From G963701675 sp963701675 (GTDB lineage: Bacteria; Planctomycetota; Planctomycetia; Gemmatales; Gemmataceae), in assembly GCA_963701675.1 (NCBI GenBank), contig OY969623.1:8661058-8725057 (forward strand): a DNA stretch of 64,000 nt, given 5' to 3'. The translations under genes and the position numbers were made by a program. Shown here in pieces: positions 54,237 through 62,682 of this stretch (positions are counted from its first letter, which is position 1; each line of letters begins with the position of its first letter). A model generated the notes under the pieces. That model made no database searches, had not been told where the DNA came from, and was given only the letters and a program-made list of their open reading frames with translations.

Positions 54237-54920
54237 GTGAGAACACTCGTTGCAGCGCTACTCTGCTTTGTATTGTCGCAAGATGACCCCCCTCAAAAGC
54301 CGGACGATTTAGAGATCGTCGTCGTTGACCGGTTGGACCCGTTCACCTTCAAGATCGGTCAGGTCGGACCAATGGCCCAAGTCGCCGAGGGCAACTGGGT
54401 CCTTCAGTTGAGAATCGAAAGTGTCGAGGGAGAAAAGGACCTCTTCTTGACCCCTTTGACTAGCAGACTTGCAGACAGATATCGTTTCCGTCTCAAGGGA
54501 GAACCGACAAAGGGCTTGGTCGATGGTGACTTTTATTCCATGAAAGGAATCTACATGGTCACCGGCACGACCAAGGTTCTTGGCGAAACGCGATTTCAAC
54601 TCGAACCAGCGTCAGATAAGGTCATCGAAAAAGTAACTGAGTTCAAGCGAAGCAAAGCCGAAGCCGCGAAGCGAGCCGCCGATCTTCAGCAAAAACAGGC
54701 AGAAGCCAAGGCAGCGGAAAAGACAAAGGCCGACGCAGTCATTGCCAAGGCCAACCGCGAGAAAGCCGCCGCGCAAAAGCTCAGGTTTGCCAGGTCTAGC
54801 CTAATGGAAGGTAAGAACGATCAAGCTCGCAAGTGGCTGAAAGAAATTGTGGACGGATACAAAGACACGCCGTCTTACAAAGAGGCTAAAGAATTGCTGG
54901 ATAAGCTGCCCTCTCCGTAG
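54237..54920 (+). CDS. Exported hypothetical protein with a coiled coil
   Basis: A 227-residue protein. Start GTG at 54237; MRTLVAALLCFVLSQDDPPQ is a short signal. Residues about 25-130 form a beta-rich domain (IVVVDRLDPFTFKIGQVG, LADRYRFRLKGEP). Residues 135-190 are a Lys/Ala/Glu coiled coil, and the last 35 residues look like a tetratricopeptide helix pair (LMEGKNDQARKWLKEIVDGY). Not recognised. Single gene, followed by about 260 bp with nothing I can identify. Confidence 0.65.
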   Translation: MRTLVAALLCFVLSQDDPPQKPDDLEIVVVDRLDPFTFKIGQVGPMAQVAEGNWVLQLRIESVEGEKDLFLTPLTSRLADRYRFRLKGEPTKGLVDGDFYSMKGIYMVTGTTKVLGETRFQLEPASDKVIEKVTEFKRSKAEAAKRAADLQQKQAEAKAAEKTKADAVIAKANREKAAAQKLRFARSSLMEGKNDQARKWLKEIVDGYKDTPSYKEAKELLDKLPSP

Positions 54921-55184
54921 CGCTTCGTTCGCAACCGCAAGTTCTACCCTTATGGGCTGTACTGCACTGGGTTTGTTACAACGAAGCATTGCCCATCCCG
55001 AATTCCGAAGAGCAACTTTGTCGGCGGTGCTTCACACTGTATGAAGTAACTCATCGTTGGCGTCGGTGAGCGGGTCAACTAAAAACCGGCAGTGGTGCAT
55101 CCTGAAATTTGCTTTTTTTTTTCGCTGCGTTTCAGGGCATTCCCAACAGAATGTCCGCTTTATCCTCCCTTTATTCTCGAGATG

Positions 55185-55947
55185 CTAATCGCACCGGTTT
55201 CCCGCATGAATGGTCAGACAGTTCTTGCATATGTGAAACTGTACTTGGAGGAAACGATCGAAATGGCCACCTTTCTTCGCGACGTCCCGCGCTGTCTCAA
55301 CCATTGGTAAGCCGGCCGGCGGGTCATTGCAGATCACTGCCAGTATTCTCATCATCCACCCGCGCCGCGCCCATGAACAATCGACATTTGGGCAAGGTAT
55401 CTGTTCTTCACCCTGTACGAGCCACGGTAGACCTCCGAACTCGTGCCACCAAATATCAAGCGCGGTCTCAACGCGATGGCCGAGCCATTTTTCTAACGGC
55501 TTCACGAACTGCGGCGGCATGTCTGCGAGCGTCGCGGCAAGGGCGACCTGCTTGGCATCTTCGGGAATCTCCGCTAATCGGTCCAATTCGATTGGCCGGC
55601 GTGGAAAGGCACGCGGAAATCCGCGATACGGGAAATCATTCCCGTGAAAGGTCCCTTCGTTTCGAATCACTTCAACCGCGCCGTTCGCCGTGACTCGATA
55701 GTCCATTTTCGGCCACGCACGTCCAACAGTAGTATAGCGGCAAGCGAATGAGATCCTTGAATACGCGCCGACCGTTTACTTGGAATCGTGGGTCGCTGCA
55801 ATTGAAATCCCAAAGTAATAACAAGGGACGTTTGCAAACCGGGCAGTTCGCACCTTTATGGTAAGCCGGTCCGCCTTGCCAGTGCCCGTACCTGGACCGC
55901 CGGGCAACACGCACACGATAGCCCGGCAACAGGTAATACTTCCGCAT
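55185..55947 (-). pseudogene. Zinc-ribbon/DUF1963-like protein, split by a frameshift
   Basis: Two overlapping frames form one protein of about 253 residues. The 5' frame (55947 to about 55700) has CPVCKRPLLLLWDFNCSDPR and YYCWTCVAE, a zinc-ribbon pair. The 3' frame (to 55185) has DYRVTANGAVEVIRNEGTFH, HEFGGLPWLVQGEEQIPCPN and HFDRFLQVQFHICKNCLTIH, similar in layout to DUF1963/YwqG. Removing one A from AAAA near 55700 joins CVAEMDYRV. It is either a sequencing error or a recent mutation. Cellular role unknown. Confidence 0.65.
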
Positions 55948-56076
55948 GAGGATTTCCGCAACGTTCCCCTGCGTGAATTCTAAGGAGGCGCGGTCGTTCG
56001 ACGACCAGTCGCAACCGCGAATTCGCTTAGAGAGTGAAGCCAGGTACCCGCTCGTGAGCCTCTAAGACCGCCGCCA

Positions 56077-56313
56077 TTACTGTTCGTATCGCTTCGATAG
56101 TACGGCGCCGGTCGTGGCATCGATGACGTAATGTGGTCCGCCGCCTTTGAGGCGTGGGTCTTTGAGTTCATAATCGACGTGCCAGCCGTCCGCTTCAAGA
56201 ACCAGGTGTATCCGATAAATCGAGAGATCGTGATAGGCGTTCCAAGGCGTCTGCTTGGGCGATCGCCAAAGCTCGATCGCCCGCAACGCCAAGACTTTGT
56301 TGAACAGGTGCAC
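56077..56313 (-). CDS. Small NTF2-fold immunity-like protein
   Basis: A 78-residue protein starting at a GTG. YRIHLVLEADGWHVDYELKD and GGGPHYVIDATTGAVLSKRY resemble the conserved half of NTF2-fold immunity or PepSY-like proteins, where GGPxxVIDxxTG is the hallmark. It is shorter than full-length relatives, so it may be partial. No toxin gene is adjacent. The NTF2 call is moderate; PepSY-like is the alternative. Confidence 0.55.
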   Translation of the reverse strand: MHLFNKVLALRAIELWRSPKQTPWNAYHDLSIYRIHLVLEADGWHVDYELKDPRLKGGGPHYVIDATTGAVLSKRYEQ

Positions 56314-56630
56314 TCATGGTTCTTCTTTCGCGTTTGACTCACGGGGGAAAGGTTGTCGTAAGCGCACACACCGAACGCAGAATTGATCTGCCCGATTCTA
56401 AACAAGTTAGAGCGTCAGCCGTAGCTCGGTTGCGATTTTTTTCGGTGTTTACCAGATATGGAGTTCCTGGCCACTTAAGAGTGACCACGTGGCCACGAAC
56501 TCGATTCCGCGGACTCAAACCATTGGTATGTTAGGTGTTTCGGTGATCCGCGTTCGTGGCCAACACCGTGGTCACGTGGCCACGAACTTTTCAGGCCCCT
56601 CTCCTAATTGGCGGGAAAGCGCGGCTTGTT
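56314..56630. other. Non-coding interval with the CACGTGGCCACGAAC repeats
   Basis: 317 bp with no credible gene. It contains the inverted and direct repeats listed at 56481-56587. The rest shows nothing I recognise. Confidence 0.6.
56481..56587. repeat. CACGTGGCCACGAAC repeats and inverted pair
   Basis: CACGTGGCCACGAAC occurs at 56486-56500 and 56573-56587. GTTCGTGGCC at 56552-56561 is the inverted partner of GGCCACGAAC at 56578-56587. They lie between two convergent-to-tail genes and look like a dispersed element or transcription end structure. Confidence 0.65.
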
Positions 56631-59303
56631 TTAGGCTGCGATGTGGACTCCACCCGACGGAAAACCAGTGGGCACGCCCTGAAAGAACTCGGCGCCGGTG
56701 AGAGGATCAATAGCTCGGTACAGGGCGGCGCCATGAGTGGACGCGGCTAGGATCGCAGGTTGAACGCCGACGTGGCCAGAGCCGACAGTGACCCCGACGT
56801 TTTGATTCAGATTGAATGTGAAAAATGCACTCAACAAGGCCCCGTGGGCGCCGTTGTAGCAGTGTACCGCCGGGTTGCCTGTCGATGCGCCGGTAATCAC
56901 GTCGAGTTTGCCGTCGGCGTTCGTGTCTCCGACGGCCACGTAGACGCCGATGTCCACTTGTAGCTCATAAGTGAATTTTTCCCAAACCAACGTGGCGTCG
57001 GGATGAGCGGGATCAAAGGCCCCGTCGGCAAACGCCTCGCCGCTATACACTTTGACATGCGGGTTGCCGGCCGATGCGCCGGTAATGACGTCCGCCCAGC
57101 CGTCGCCGCTCACATCGCCGATGGCGACGTTGGCGCCGACATTGAAATGAAGCCCATAGGCGAACCACTCGGCCTGCAAGCTGGCGCCATTGGGATTGAA
57201 CGAGCCGTGGGCGATGTCGAGTCCCTTATAGAGCCTTACGTGCGCGTTGCCGGCGTTCGAGGCGGCGGCGATGTCGCCGTAGCCGTCCTTGTCCACGTCG
57301 CCAACCGCCACGCTGACGCCCACATTCAATCCGTCGTCAAACGCCAGCCATGATGCGAGCAAGCTGGCATGGGGGTTGACCGGGTCGAAGTCTTCGTTTT
57401 CAATATCGCGGCCATCGTAGACATTGACGTGTGGATTGCCGTGAGCCGCGCCGGTAATCAAGTCGTTGAAGCCATCGTCGTTGACGTCGCCCCAGGCGAT
57501 GGCCACGCCGCCGGTGTAGGCGGCGCCGTACGGCGCGAATTGCGACCAAAGCGCGTTCGTGTCGGATTCATAGATCTGCACTTGCCCGTTCGAGCCACCC
57601 ACGGCAAACAATTGCTTCTTGGTCGTCGTCCCCCACGGACCGAACGTGACACTTAACTGCGTCAGGCCGGTGACGGAGAAATCAGAGCTTTCGTTGGCTT
57701 GATCGTCGTAGGGGAAGCCATAGGCCTTTTTGTCGATGCTGACGGTGGACTGGTGGAAGAAGTGCGCGTACCGATTGTATGGAGCCGTTGTGTAAAAGGC
57801 GTTGGGGTCACTCCATGTGGTTCCGGGGGTGGGGCTCAATGCAACGCCGCGGTTGAGGGCCGCGACCAATTGATTCTCGATGTTGCCGAGGACTTTCTGC
57901 CCGACCGGTTTGCTTGCGGGGAATTGATTCGTGTTATCCGCGAAAACGGCATGCGCACCGAACACCATCGATGAAGGTGAAGTCGTCGTGTTCGCGAGCC
58001 AGGACGGGGGCGCCGCAACGCTTAGCAGTGGGCTGTAACCGGAGTAACTCGCGGCATTCGTCGTAAAAAACGGGTAGTACACGTTGTACACCTTAGGATC
58101 GACATGGTGGTCTGGATCTTCGCCGTGCTGCGTGAACTGAAAGACATAATTGCCGCCGTCCAGCTTGACGCTTCCCCGGTAGGTTCGCGTTGGAATGCCC
58201 GCGATGCCATCGACGATGAGGTCCACGTGGGCATTGGCAAGCGAATACATGTGGTAGAACTGATCCACGTACGCCGTGAAATGGGTGTGCAGCGGGTTCA
58301 GTGGATGCATGTCGAGAATCGACGCGGGACTTAGAATGCGAAAAATTCCGTCGTTGCCGGTGTCGGACAGTTTCCAGCAATTCTCAAAATCGGTCCCGGC
58401 CACGAAGGCCTTGAAGGCAGTAATAACGTCGTTGCGGGTTGCCGTGATGCCGACGCCATTCGGGTTATTGGGATCACCCGGTGAAAAGCTCAGCGTGTAG
58501 GGAATGCCGAACTGATCGACTTGTGACGTGTTGCCGTTGATAGTGCCGCCGGAAAGCGTGAGTTCGAAGAAATCGTAATAAGTGTCGACGTTGGGATCCG
58601 TGGCGCTGCCGGCGTTGGGAGGCGCCACTCCAGTGACTTTCCCGCCCGCGATGCCGCCGGCATGGTCGGTGACGATGGTGGCGAGCACTTTGGACTGCAT
58701 GCCCATGAGCAACCGGCCGGAATTCAGCGTCGTTGACGTCGTCAAGTTCAGCGTGTAATTGTTGCCTTGCTTGGGCAGCGCGGTCAGCTTGAAGTCCGGC
58801 ACGTGCTGCACGTCCCATTTGACGGCAGCGCCTTGACTGTGCGGCCCTTTTTGCGTGTTGAATTGCCCGCGGGCGACAGTCCACGTCAGTCCTTTGGTGT
58901 TTGGGACAATGCCCGTGACGAGCATGACTTCATTGTCGATGATGATCGGCGTAGTGGGCGCGCCGGGCGGATATGACGTCGGAAAACCCGCATTGGAAGT
59001 GACCGTGATGTGCGCCTGGATGTCGTCGACAATCGCTTGGGCCAGCGTGGTTTCGGCAAGGTATGGCATGTTCGCCCCGGCGAGCGAATGCGAGGCGCCG
59101 GTGGCGTCGACATAGACGAAGCCATTGGGGTTGGTGGTGGGCGAGACGAAGTTGGGGTCCGTTCCGTACAGCGAGAAATAAACCCCGTCGTCCGGGATGC
59201 CGGAATTGTTCTGGATCACGAACGGAACCGGGCTTGGGACCGTGCGCGATTCCAGCTCGTCAAGCCGTGGGAAGTACCGCCGATGCCTTGTCATGGGGTG
59301 CAT
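56631..59303 (-). CDS. Secreted GH64-like beta-1,3-glucanase with FG-GAP repeats
   Basis: An 890-residue exported protein. The N-terminus carries PRLDELESRTVPS, the planctomycete LExLExR motif. Residues about 30-520 resemble GH64 beta-1,3-glucanases: NSGIPDDGVYFSLYGTDPNF, TTLNSGRLLMGMQSK, GNTSQVDQFGIPYTLSFSPG, AFVAGTDFENCWKLSDTG and NRYAHFFHQSTVSIDKKAYG with FPYDDQA. The remaining ~350 residues hold about six FG-GAP repeats (VAIGDVSGDGWADVITGASA, VAVGDTNADGKLDVITGAST). I start at the ATG at 59303; a second ATG lies at 59294. Likely a cell-surface or secreted glucan-binding or degrading enzyme. The catalytic acids were not mapped. Confidence 0.78.
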   Translation of the reverse strand: MHPMTRHRRYFPRLDELESRTVPSPVPFVIQNNSGIPDDGVYFSLYGTDPNFVSPTTNPNGFVYVDATGASHSLAGANMPYLAETTLAQAIVDDIQAHITVTSNAGFPTSYPPGAPTTPIIIDNEVMLVTGIVPNTKGLTWTVARGQFNTQKGPHSQGAAVKWDVQHVPDFKLTALPKQGNNYTLNLTTSTTLNSGRLLMGMQSKVLATIVTDHAGGIAGGKVTGVAPPNAGSATDPNVDTYYDFFELTLSGGTINGNTSQVDQFGIPYTLSFSPGDPNNPNGVGITATRNDVITAFKAFVAGTDFENCWKLSDTGNDGIFRILSPASILDMHPLNPLHTHFTAYVDQFYHMYSLANAHVDLIVDGIAGIPTRTYRGSVKLDGGNYVFQFTQHGEDPDHHVDPKVYNVYYPFFTTNAASYSGYSPLLSVAAPPSWLANTTTSPSSMVFGAHAVFADNTNQFPASKPVGQKVLGNIENQLVAALNRGVALSPTPGTTWSDPNAFYTTAPYNRYAHFFHQSTVSIDKKAYGFPYDDQANESSDFSVTGLTQLSVTFGPWGTTTKKQLFAVGGSNGQVQIYESDTNALWSQFAPYGAAYTGGVAIAWGDVNDDGFNDLITGAAHGNPHVNVYDGRDIENEDFDPVNPHASLLASWLAFDDGLNVGVSVAVGDVDKDGYGDIAAASNAGNAHVRLYKGLDIAHGSFNPNGASLQAEWFAYGLHFNVGANVAIGDVSGDGWADVITGASAGNPHVKVYSGEAFADGAFDPAHPDATLVWEKFTYELQVDIGVYVAVGDTNADGKLDVITGASTGNPAVHCYNGAHGALLSAFFTFNLNQNVGVTVGSGHVGVQPAILAASTHGAALYRAIDPLTGAEFFQGVPTGFPSGGVHIAA

Positions 59304-59568
59304 CCTCAAAGAAGTGCATGCTCGCTCCCGGCGCTCCGAGTACGCCCAAGAGCAGCGCGAGTCTGATCGTCTCTAAGCCTAGCTCATGGAAACGCACAGG
59401 GTATCCTCCGCATGGTGAGAGAGATTCGCGAAGTGAACCTCGCTCTGCTCAAGGCGAACTGATTTGATTGCCGACAGCCGTCGGAAAAGGCCAGTTGTTG
59501 ACGGACGGTGCAAAAGAAAGGCTTGCGCCAGGCGTACGTGCAGCCGCGGAAGAGGCAGCCGGATGAAA

Positions 59569-60502
59569 CTAGCGTTTCAGCTCTTCAATGGCACGGCGAT
59601 ACCAACGCACCTCGTCCTCCAGCCCCACCGCCTCGCAAGACGCGCAGCTTCTCCAGGTACGACACCGGCTCGACCTGCAAATTCCAGCACAACTTGCGGA
59701 GACATACCGGGCACAGGTGCAGCGGCTTGCGGTCGCTTTCTTCGCGGTTGTTGCTGCCGTTCATGTTGCACTCGAACGCGGTGCAATGCTGCATCGTCAG
59801 AATGTGGCCCGTTTCGTGCGTGGCCGTGCCAAAGGTGCGCCGCAGGCAGAGATGGAAATCTTCCTTGCTCTTGGCGGGATCGCCGTTGCGATAGATGGAC
59901 CAGACGCCGACCTGCTCGCGCAGGTTGGCCTGGCCGAAGACGAAGTTCCAGCCTTCGCCCGGCCAGAGGTCGGTCGATGTGAACGCCAGCGACGCCAGCG
60001 CGTCGCCGGGCCGGTTCGGCCGCAACACTTGATCCAGTACGAAGCTGGTGAGAATCTGCTCATCGCCCCAACTTGGGTGAGTGCGACGGGCTTCGGCCGG
60101 GATGGCGGACAGGGGAAGGTTTTTCGTCGTTTGTACCGGCATGTCGAAGAACGCGGTTAGGTATTCGCGTGTGCGTTCCAGTACCTCGTTCTGCGCCTTC
60201 GAAAAGTCGCCGATCTGGCAAATGTAGATGGTGTTTTGCTTTTTGGTGCGGCGGACGGGATCGGCTTGTACGTACTGGGCGAAGGTCTGACCCGGCTCCT
60301 TGTATTTCGCCAGCCAATCACCCGGTTGCGGCGGACCGAGGGGTGTCGCCAGCGGGCGTAGCTTGGTTTCCAGGTTCCGAAGTTCCGGCTCGTCGGAGAC
60401 GTTCTCTTCGGCAGAGCGTCTGAGCCAGCCACGGCCACCCAGCGTGACCAAGACGAGAACGACGCCGGTGGTCAACAAGAGCAGATGATACTTTCGCCCC
60501 AT
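59569..60502 (-). CDS. Membrane-anchored archaemetzincin-like metalloprotease, C-terminal frameshift
   Basis: A protein of about 310 residues. MGRKYHLLLLTTGVVLVLVT is a signal-anchor. The catalytic zinc site is TATHETGHILTMQHCTAFEC (HExxHxxxxxH) and the structural Cys pair is ESDRKPLHLCPVCLRKLCWN, both as in archaemetzincins. The frame ends early in CH at 59585, but the next frame continues EAVGLEDEVRWYRRAIEELK to a TAG at 59569, the usual family tail. They join if CG is missing from GCGCGAG near 59638. Family members are normally cytosolic; this one should be exported. It would hydrolyse peptides. Confidence 0.82.
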
Positions 60503-60562
60503 GCCCCCGACCTCAGCCCCGAACCGCGTGCGACCAAGCCGGCCGCTTTGCTCGTTACTCGA

Positions 60563-60769
60563 TCAAGCGTAAATCATGTCATGCGAAATGTCCACCGGTC
60601 CTCCTGACGGTTTCCGCCTGGTGTCCGGAGCCAGGCTCTGCTGGAACGCAACGGCATTCTCTTGACGCATATCGGCATGGCGTCGCTCGATATGCGCTGG
60701 CAGGTGCTCGTCTTGCGTCTCTAGTTGCTCGATCCGCGCCCCGCCGAATTCTGGAGACTTGGCCATCAC
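60563..60769 (-). CDS. Short doubtful ORF
   Basis: A 68-residue frame with Glu/Arg-rich sequence (ARIEQLETQDEHLPAHIERR). No homology recognised, and no strong start signal. The 385-bp interval 60503-60887 holds nothing else. It may be non-coding. Confidence 0.2.
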   Translation of the reverse strand: MMAKSPEFGGARIEQLETQDEHLPAHIERRHADMRQENAVAFQQSLAPDTRRKPSGGPVDISHDMIYA

Positions 60770-60887
60770 TGCTTGAAGTAGTCTGTCCTCCGGGTTTCAC
60801 GCGACGCAAGACGCGCCGGATGCAACGGCCACGCGGAAATAAGCTATGCTCGACGTGGTGGTGAGCATCGCCGGAAAGGGGCAAGGC

Positions 60888-60998
60888 ATGCAGTGGACCG
60901 TGGCCATCATTGGCGTGGGGTTGGTTGCCGTCGCGGTATGGTTCGTAGTGGTGCTGCGGCAAGGACGGGGCCGAATCAGGCAACGGTTTCCGGATTAA
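60888..60998 (+). CDS. Small single-pass membrane protein, 36 residues
   Basis: MQWTVAIIGVGLVAVAVWFV is followed by VVLRQGRGRIRQRFPD and a TAA at 60996. One membrane helix (about residues 3-22) precedes a basic tail, a topology fitting an inner-membrane micro-protein. AAAGGGG lies 7 nt before the ATG. No partner gene is adjacent. Function unknown. Confidence 0.5.
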   Translation: MQWTVAIIGVGLVAVAVWFVVVLRQGRGRIRQRFPD

Positions 60999-61224
60999 CA
61001 GAGAAAGGCTTCGGCGATTCGCTGGTTGAACCGTTTTTCGGGAAGTTGAAGCGGAGGCGGTAGCACTAAGCTGAATCGCGGGGTCATGCAAGTATACTGG
61101 GGAGTGGACCGTTCGAGTTCTGATGTCTTTCAACGATGTCAGAACCTCGCGCCGGTTTCCCAGTGCCAATGCTCTAGAACGATCGGCCTCACTAAGAAAG
61201 CTCTTCCTGAAGCCGGAGCAATGC

Positions 61225-61493
61225 TCAATCCAGGGACGGAGCGCGAGGAACTTGCCCCTGCTCCGGGCGCGCGAATGCCGGATCGTCGATTCGAATACCA
61301 TCGAAGAACCCTTCCGCCACGTTTTCGGCTTAAGCGGTTCAAGGATCACCGCATCACCTTCTCGCCGAATCGAGACGATGTCACCTTGGAAGTGAAATCC
61401 GTCTGGTAACTTCACCGCTTGAGTCCCATCCGTGCGGAAAATCTCGGCAGTTTTCAAGACTTGTCCCCGAAACAGTACACGGCGCTCCTTCAT
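61225..61493 (-). pseudogene. VapB-type antitoxin remnant, frameshifted and orphan
   Basis: An AbrB-type antitoxin of about 90 residues. Core: KTAEIFRTDGTQAVKLPDGF, then HFQGDIVSIRREGDAVILEP and LKPKTW. The C-terminal tail GFFDGIRIDDPAFARPEQGQ continues in the next frame to a TGA at 61225, needing one more base near 61307-61320. Possible starts are ATG at 61493 or TTG at 61457. No PIN toxin follows. It is probably a degenerate toxin-antitoxin remnant, or a sequencing error hides an intact antitoxin. Confidence 0.65.
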
Positions 61494-61587
61494 TAAGCAT
61501 TGTAACACGTGTCCCCATTGGCATCGACTACCCGAATGGCGAGAATGACGAGCAAGCGTCCCAACCCATGCGACTTCGGAGATAGCC

Positions 61588-62637
61588 ATGAAGCGCCGCG
61601 AGTTCATTACACGGTCGGCCGCAGCCGGAGCTGCTGCCCTAAGCTCCGGCGTGCCGCTGTTTTTGCACGCAACCGATAAGAGCGATTCGAAGAATCGCAT
61701 CATTGGCAAGGGAGAACATCGGTACGAGTGCATTCACGGATGGGGCCGGTTGCCCGACCATCTTCGCTGGCAAACTACACACGGGGTCTGCGTGGACGAG
61801 GCCGGCGTTGTCTACATCAAGCATCAAGGCCACGGCGACATGCCGATGGATACGGTTTTGGTTTTCGATTCGACGGGGAAATTCGTCCGCTCCTTCGGTA
61901 AGGAGTATTATCGGGGCGGGCACGGCATCGACGTTCGCAAGGAGGGCGGCGAAGAGTTTTTGTACCTGTGCGATATCCATAACCGCCAAGTCGTGAAAAC
62001 CAATCTCAACGGCGAAGTCGTGTGGAAGCTCGGCTTCCCAAAGGAGGCTGGCGTCTACCAGAACGCAGATGGATTTTCGCCGACGAACGTTGCATTCGGA
62101 CCCGACGGGGGATTCTATGTCGGGGACGGTTACGGCTCGCACTACATTCACCAGTACGATAAGGATGCGAAGTGGATTCGCACGTGGGGCGGGCAAGGGA
62201 CGGAGCCGGGCAAGATGCGTACGCCGCACGGCTTGTGGCTGGACAACCGGCCGGGAAGAGACCCGTCACTGGTGGTGGCCGATCGGGCGAACGCGCGGCT
62301 CCAGTATTTCACCTTGGACGGCAAGCATATCGACTTTGTCGCCGACGTGTTCTTTCCTGCGCACTTCGATATCCGCGGCGAGGTGTTGCTCGTTCCCGAT
62401 CTTCACGGCCGGGTCACTTTGTTTGATAGGAACAACAAGCTGATCGCGCACCTCGGTGACGACGCCGAGCGTGTTCGTGCGGACAAGAAATTCCAGATTC
62501 GCCAGGATTCGAAGCAATGGGAGCAGGGCAAATTCGTTCATCCCCACGATGCTTGTTTTGACAAGAATGGAAACATCTTCGTCGTGGAATGGGTCCCGGT
62601 TGGCCGAGTGACCATGCTGAAGCGTCTGGATTCGTAG
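61588..62637 (+). CDS. Tat-exported NHL-repeat propeller protein
   Basis: A 349-residue protein with a twin-arginine signal MKRREFITRSAAAGAAALSS. NHL-type repeats follow: GVCVDEAGVVYIKHQGHGDM, DTVLVFDSTGKFVRSFGKEY, NVAFGPDGGFYVGDGYGSHY and DACFDKNGNIFVVEWVPVGR. They resemble the six-bladed propeller of peptidylglycine-amidating lyases and NHL proteins. GGAG precedes the ATG. It is a periplasmic or surface protein of unknown substrate; converges on the DUF2891 gene (46 bp gap). Confidence 0.88.
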   Translation: MKRREFITRSAAAGAAALSSGVPLFLHATDKSDSKNRIIGKGEHRYECIHGWGRLPDHLRWQTTHGVCVDEAGVVYIKHQGHGDMPMDTVLVFDSTGKFVRSFGKEYYRGGHGIDVRKEGGEEFLYLCDIHNRQVVKTNLNGEVVWKLGFPKEAGVYQNADGFSPTNVAFGPDGGFYVGDGYGSHYIHQYDKDAKWIRTWGGQGTEPGKMRTPHGLWLDNRPGRDPSLVVADRANARLQYFTLDGKHIDFVADVFFPAHFDIRGEVLLVPDLHGRVTLFDRNNKLIAHLGDDAERVRADKKFQIRQDSKQWEQGKFVHPHDACFDKNGNIFVVEWVPVGRVTMLKRLDS

Positions 62638-62682
62638 TCGCTACCGACGATATAGCGGTTTCGCCCTCGGGCAATAGCAACG

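Noticed and set aside
60579..61733. 384-codon minus-strand open frame
   Set aside because: Arg/Ser-rich, biased composition without homology; it covers the 36-residue plus-strand gene and runs into the NHL gene. Only the VapB-like part (61225-61493) has recognisable sequence, and that needs a frame change.
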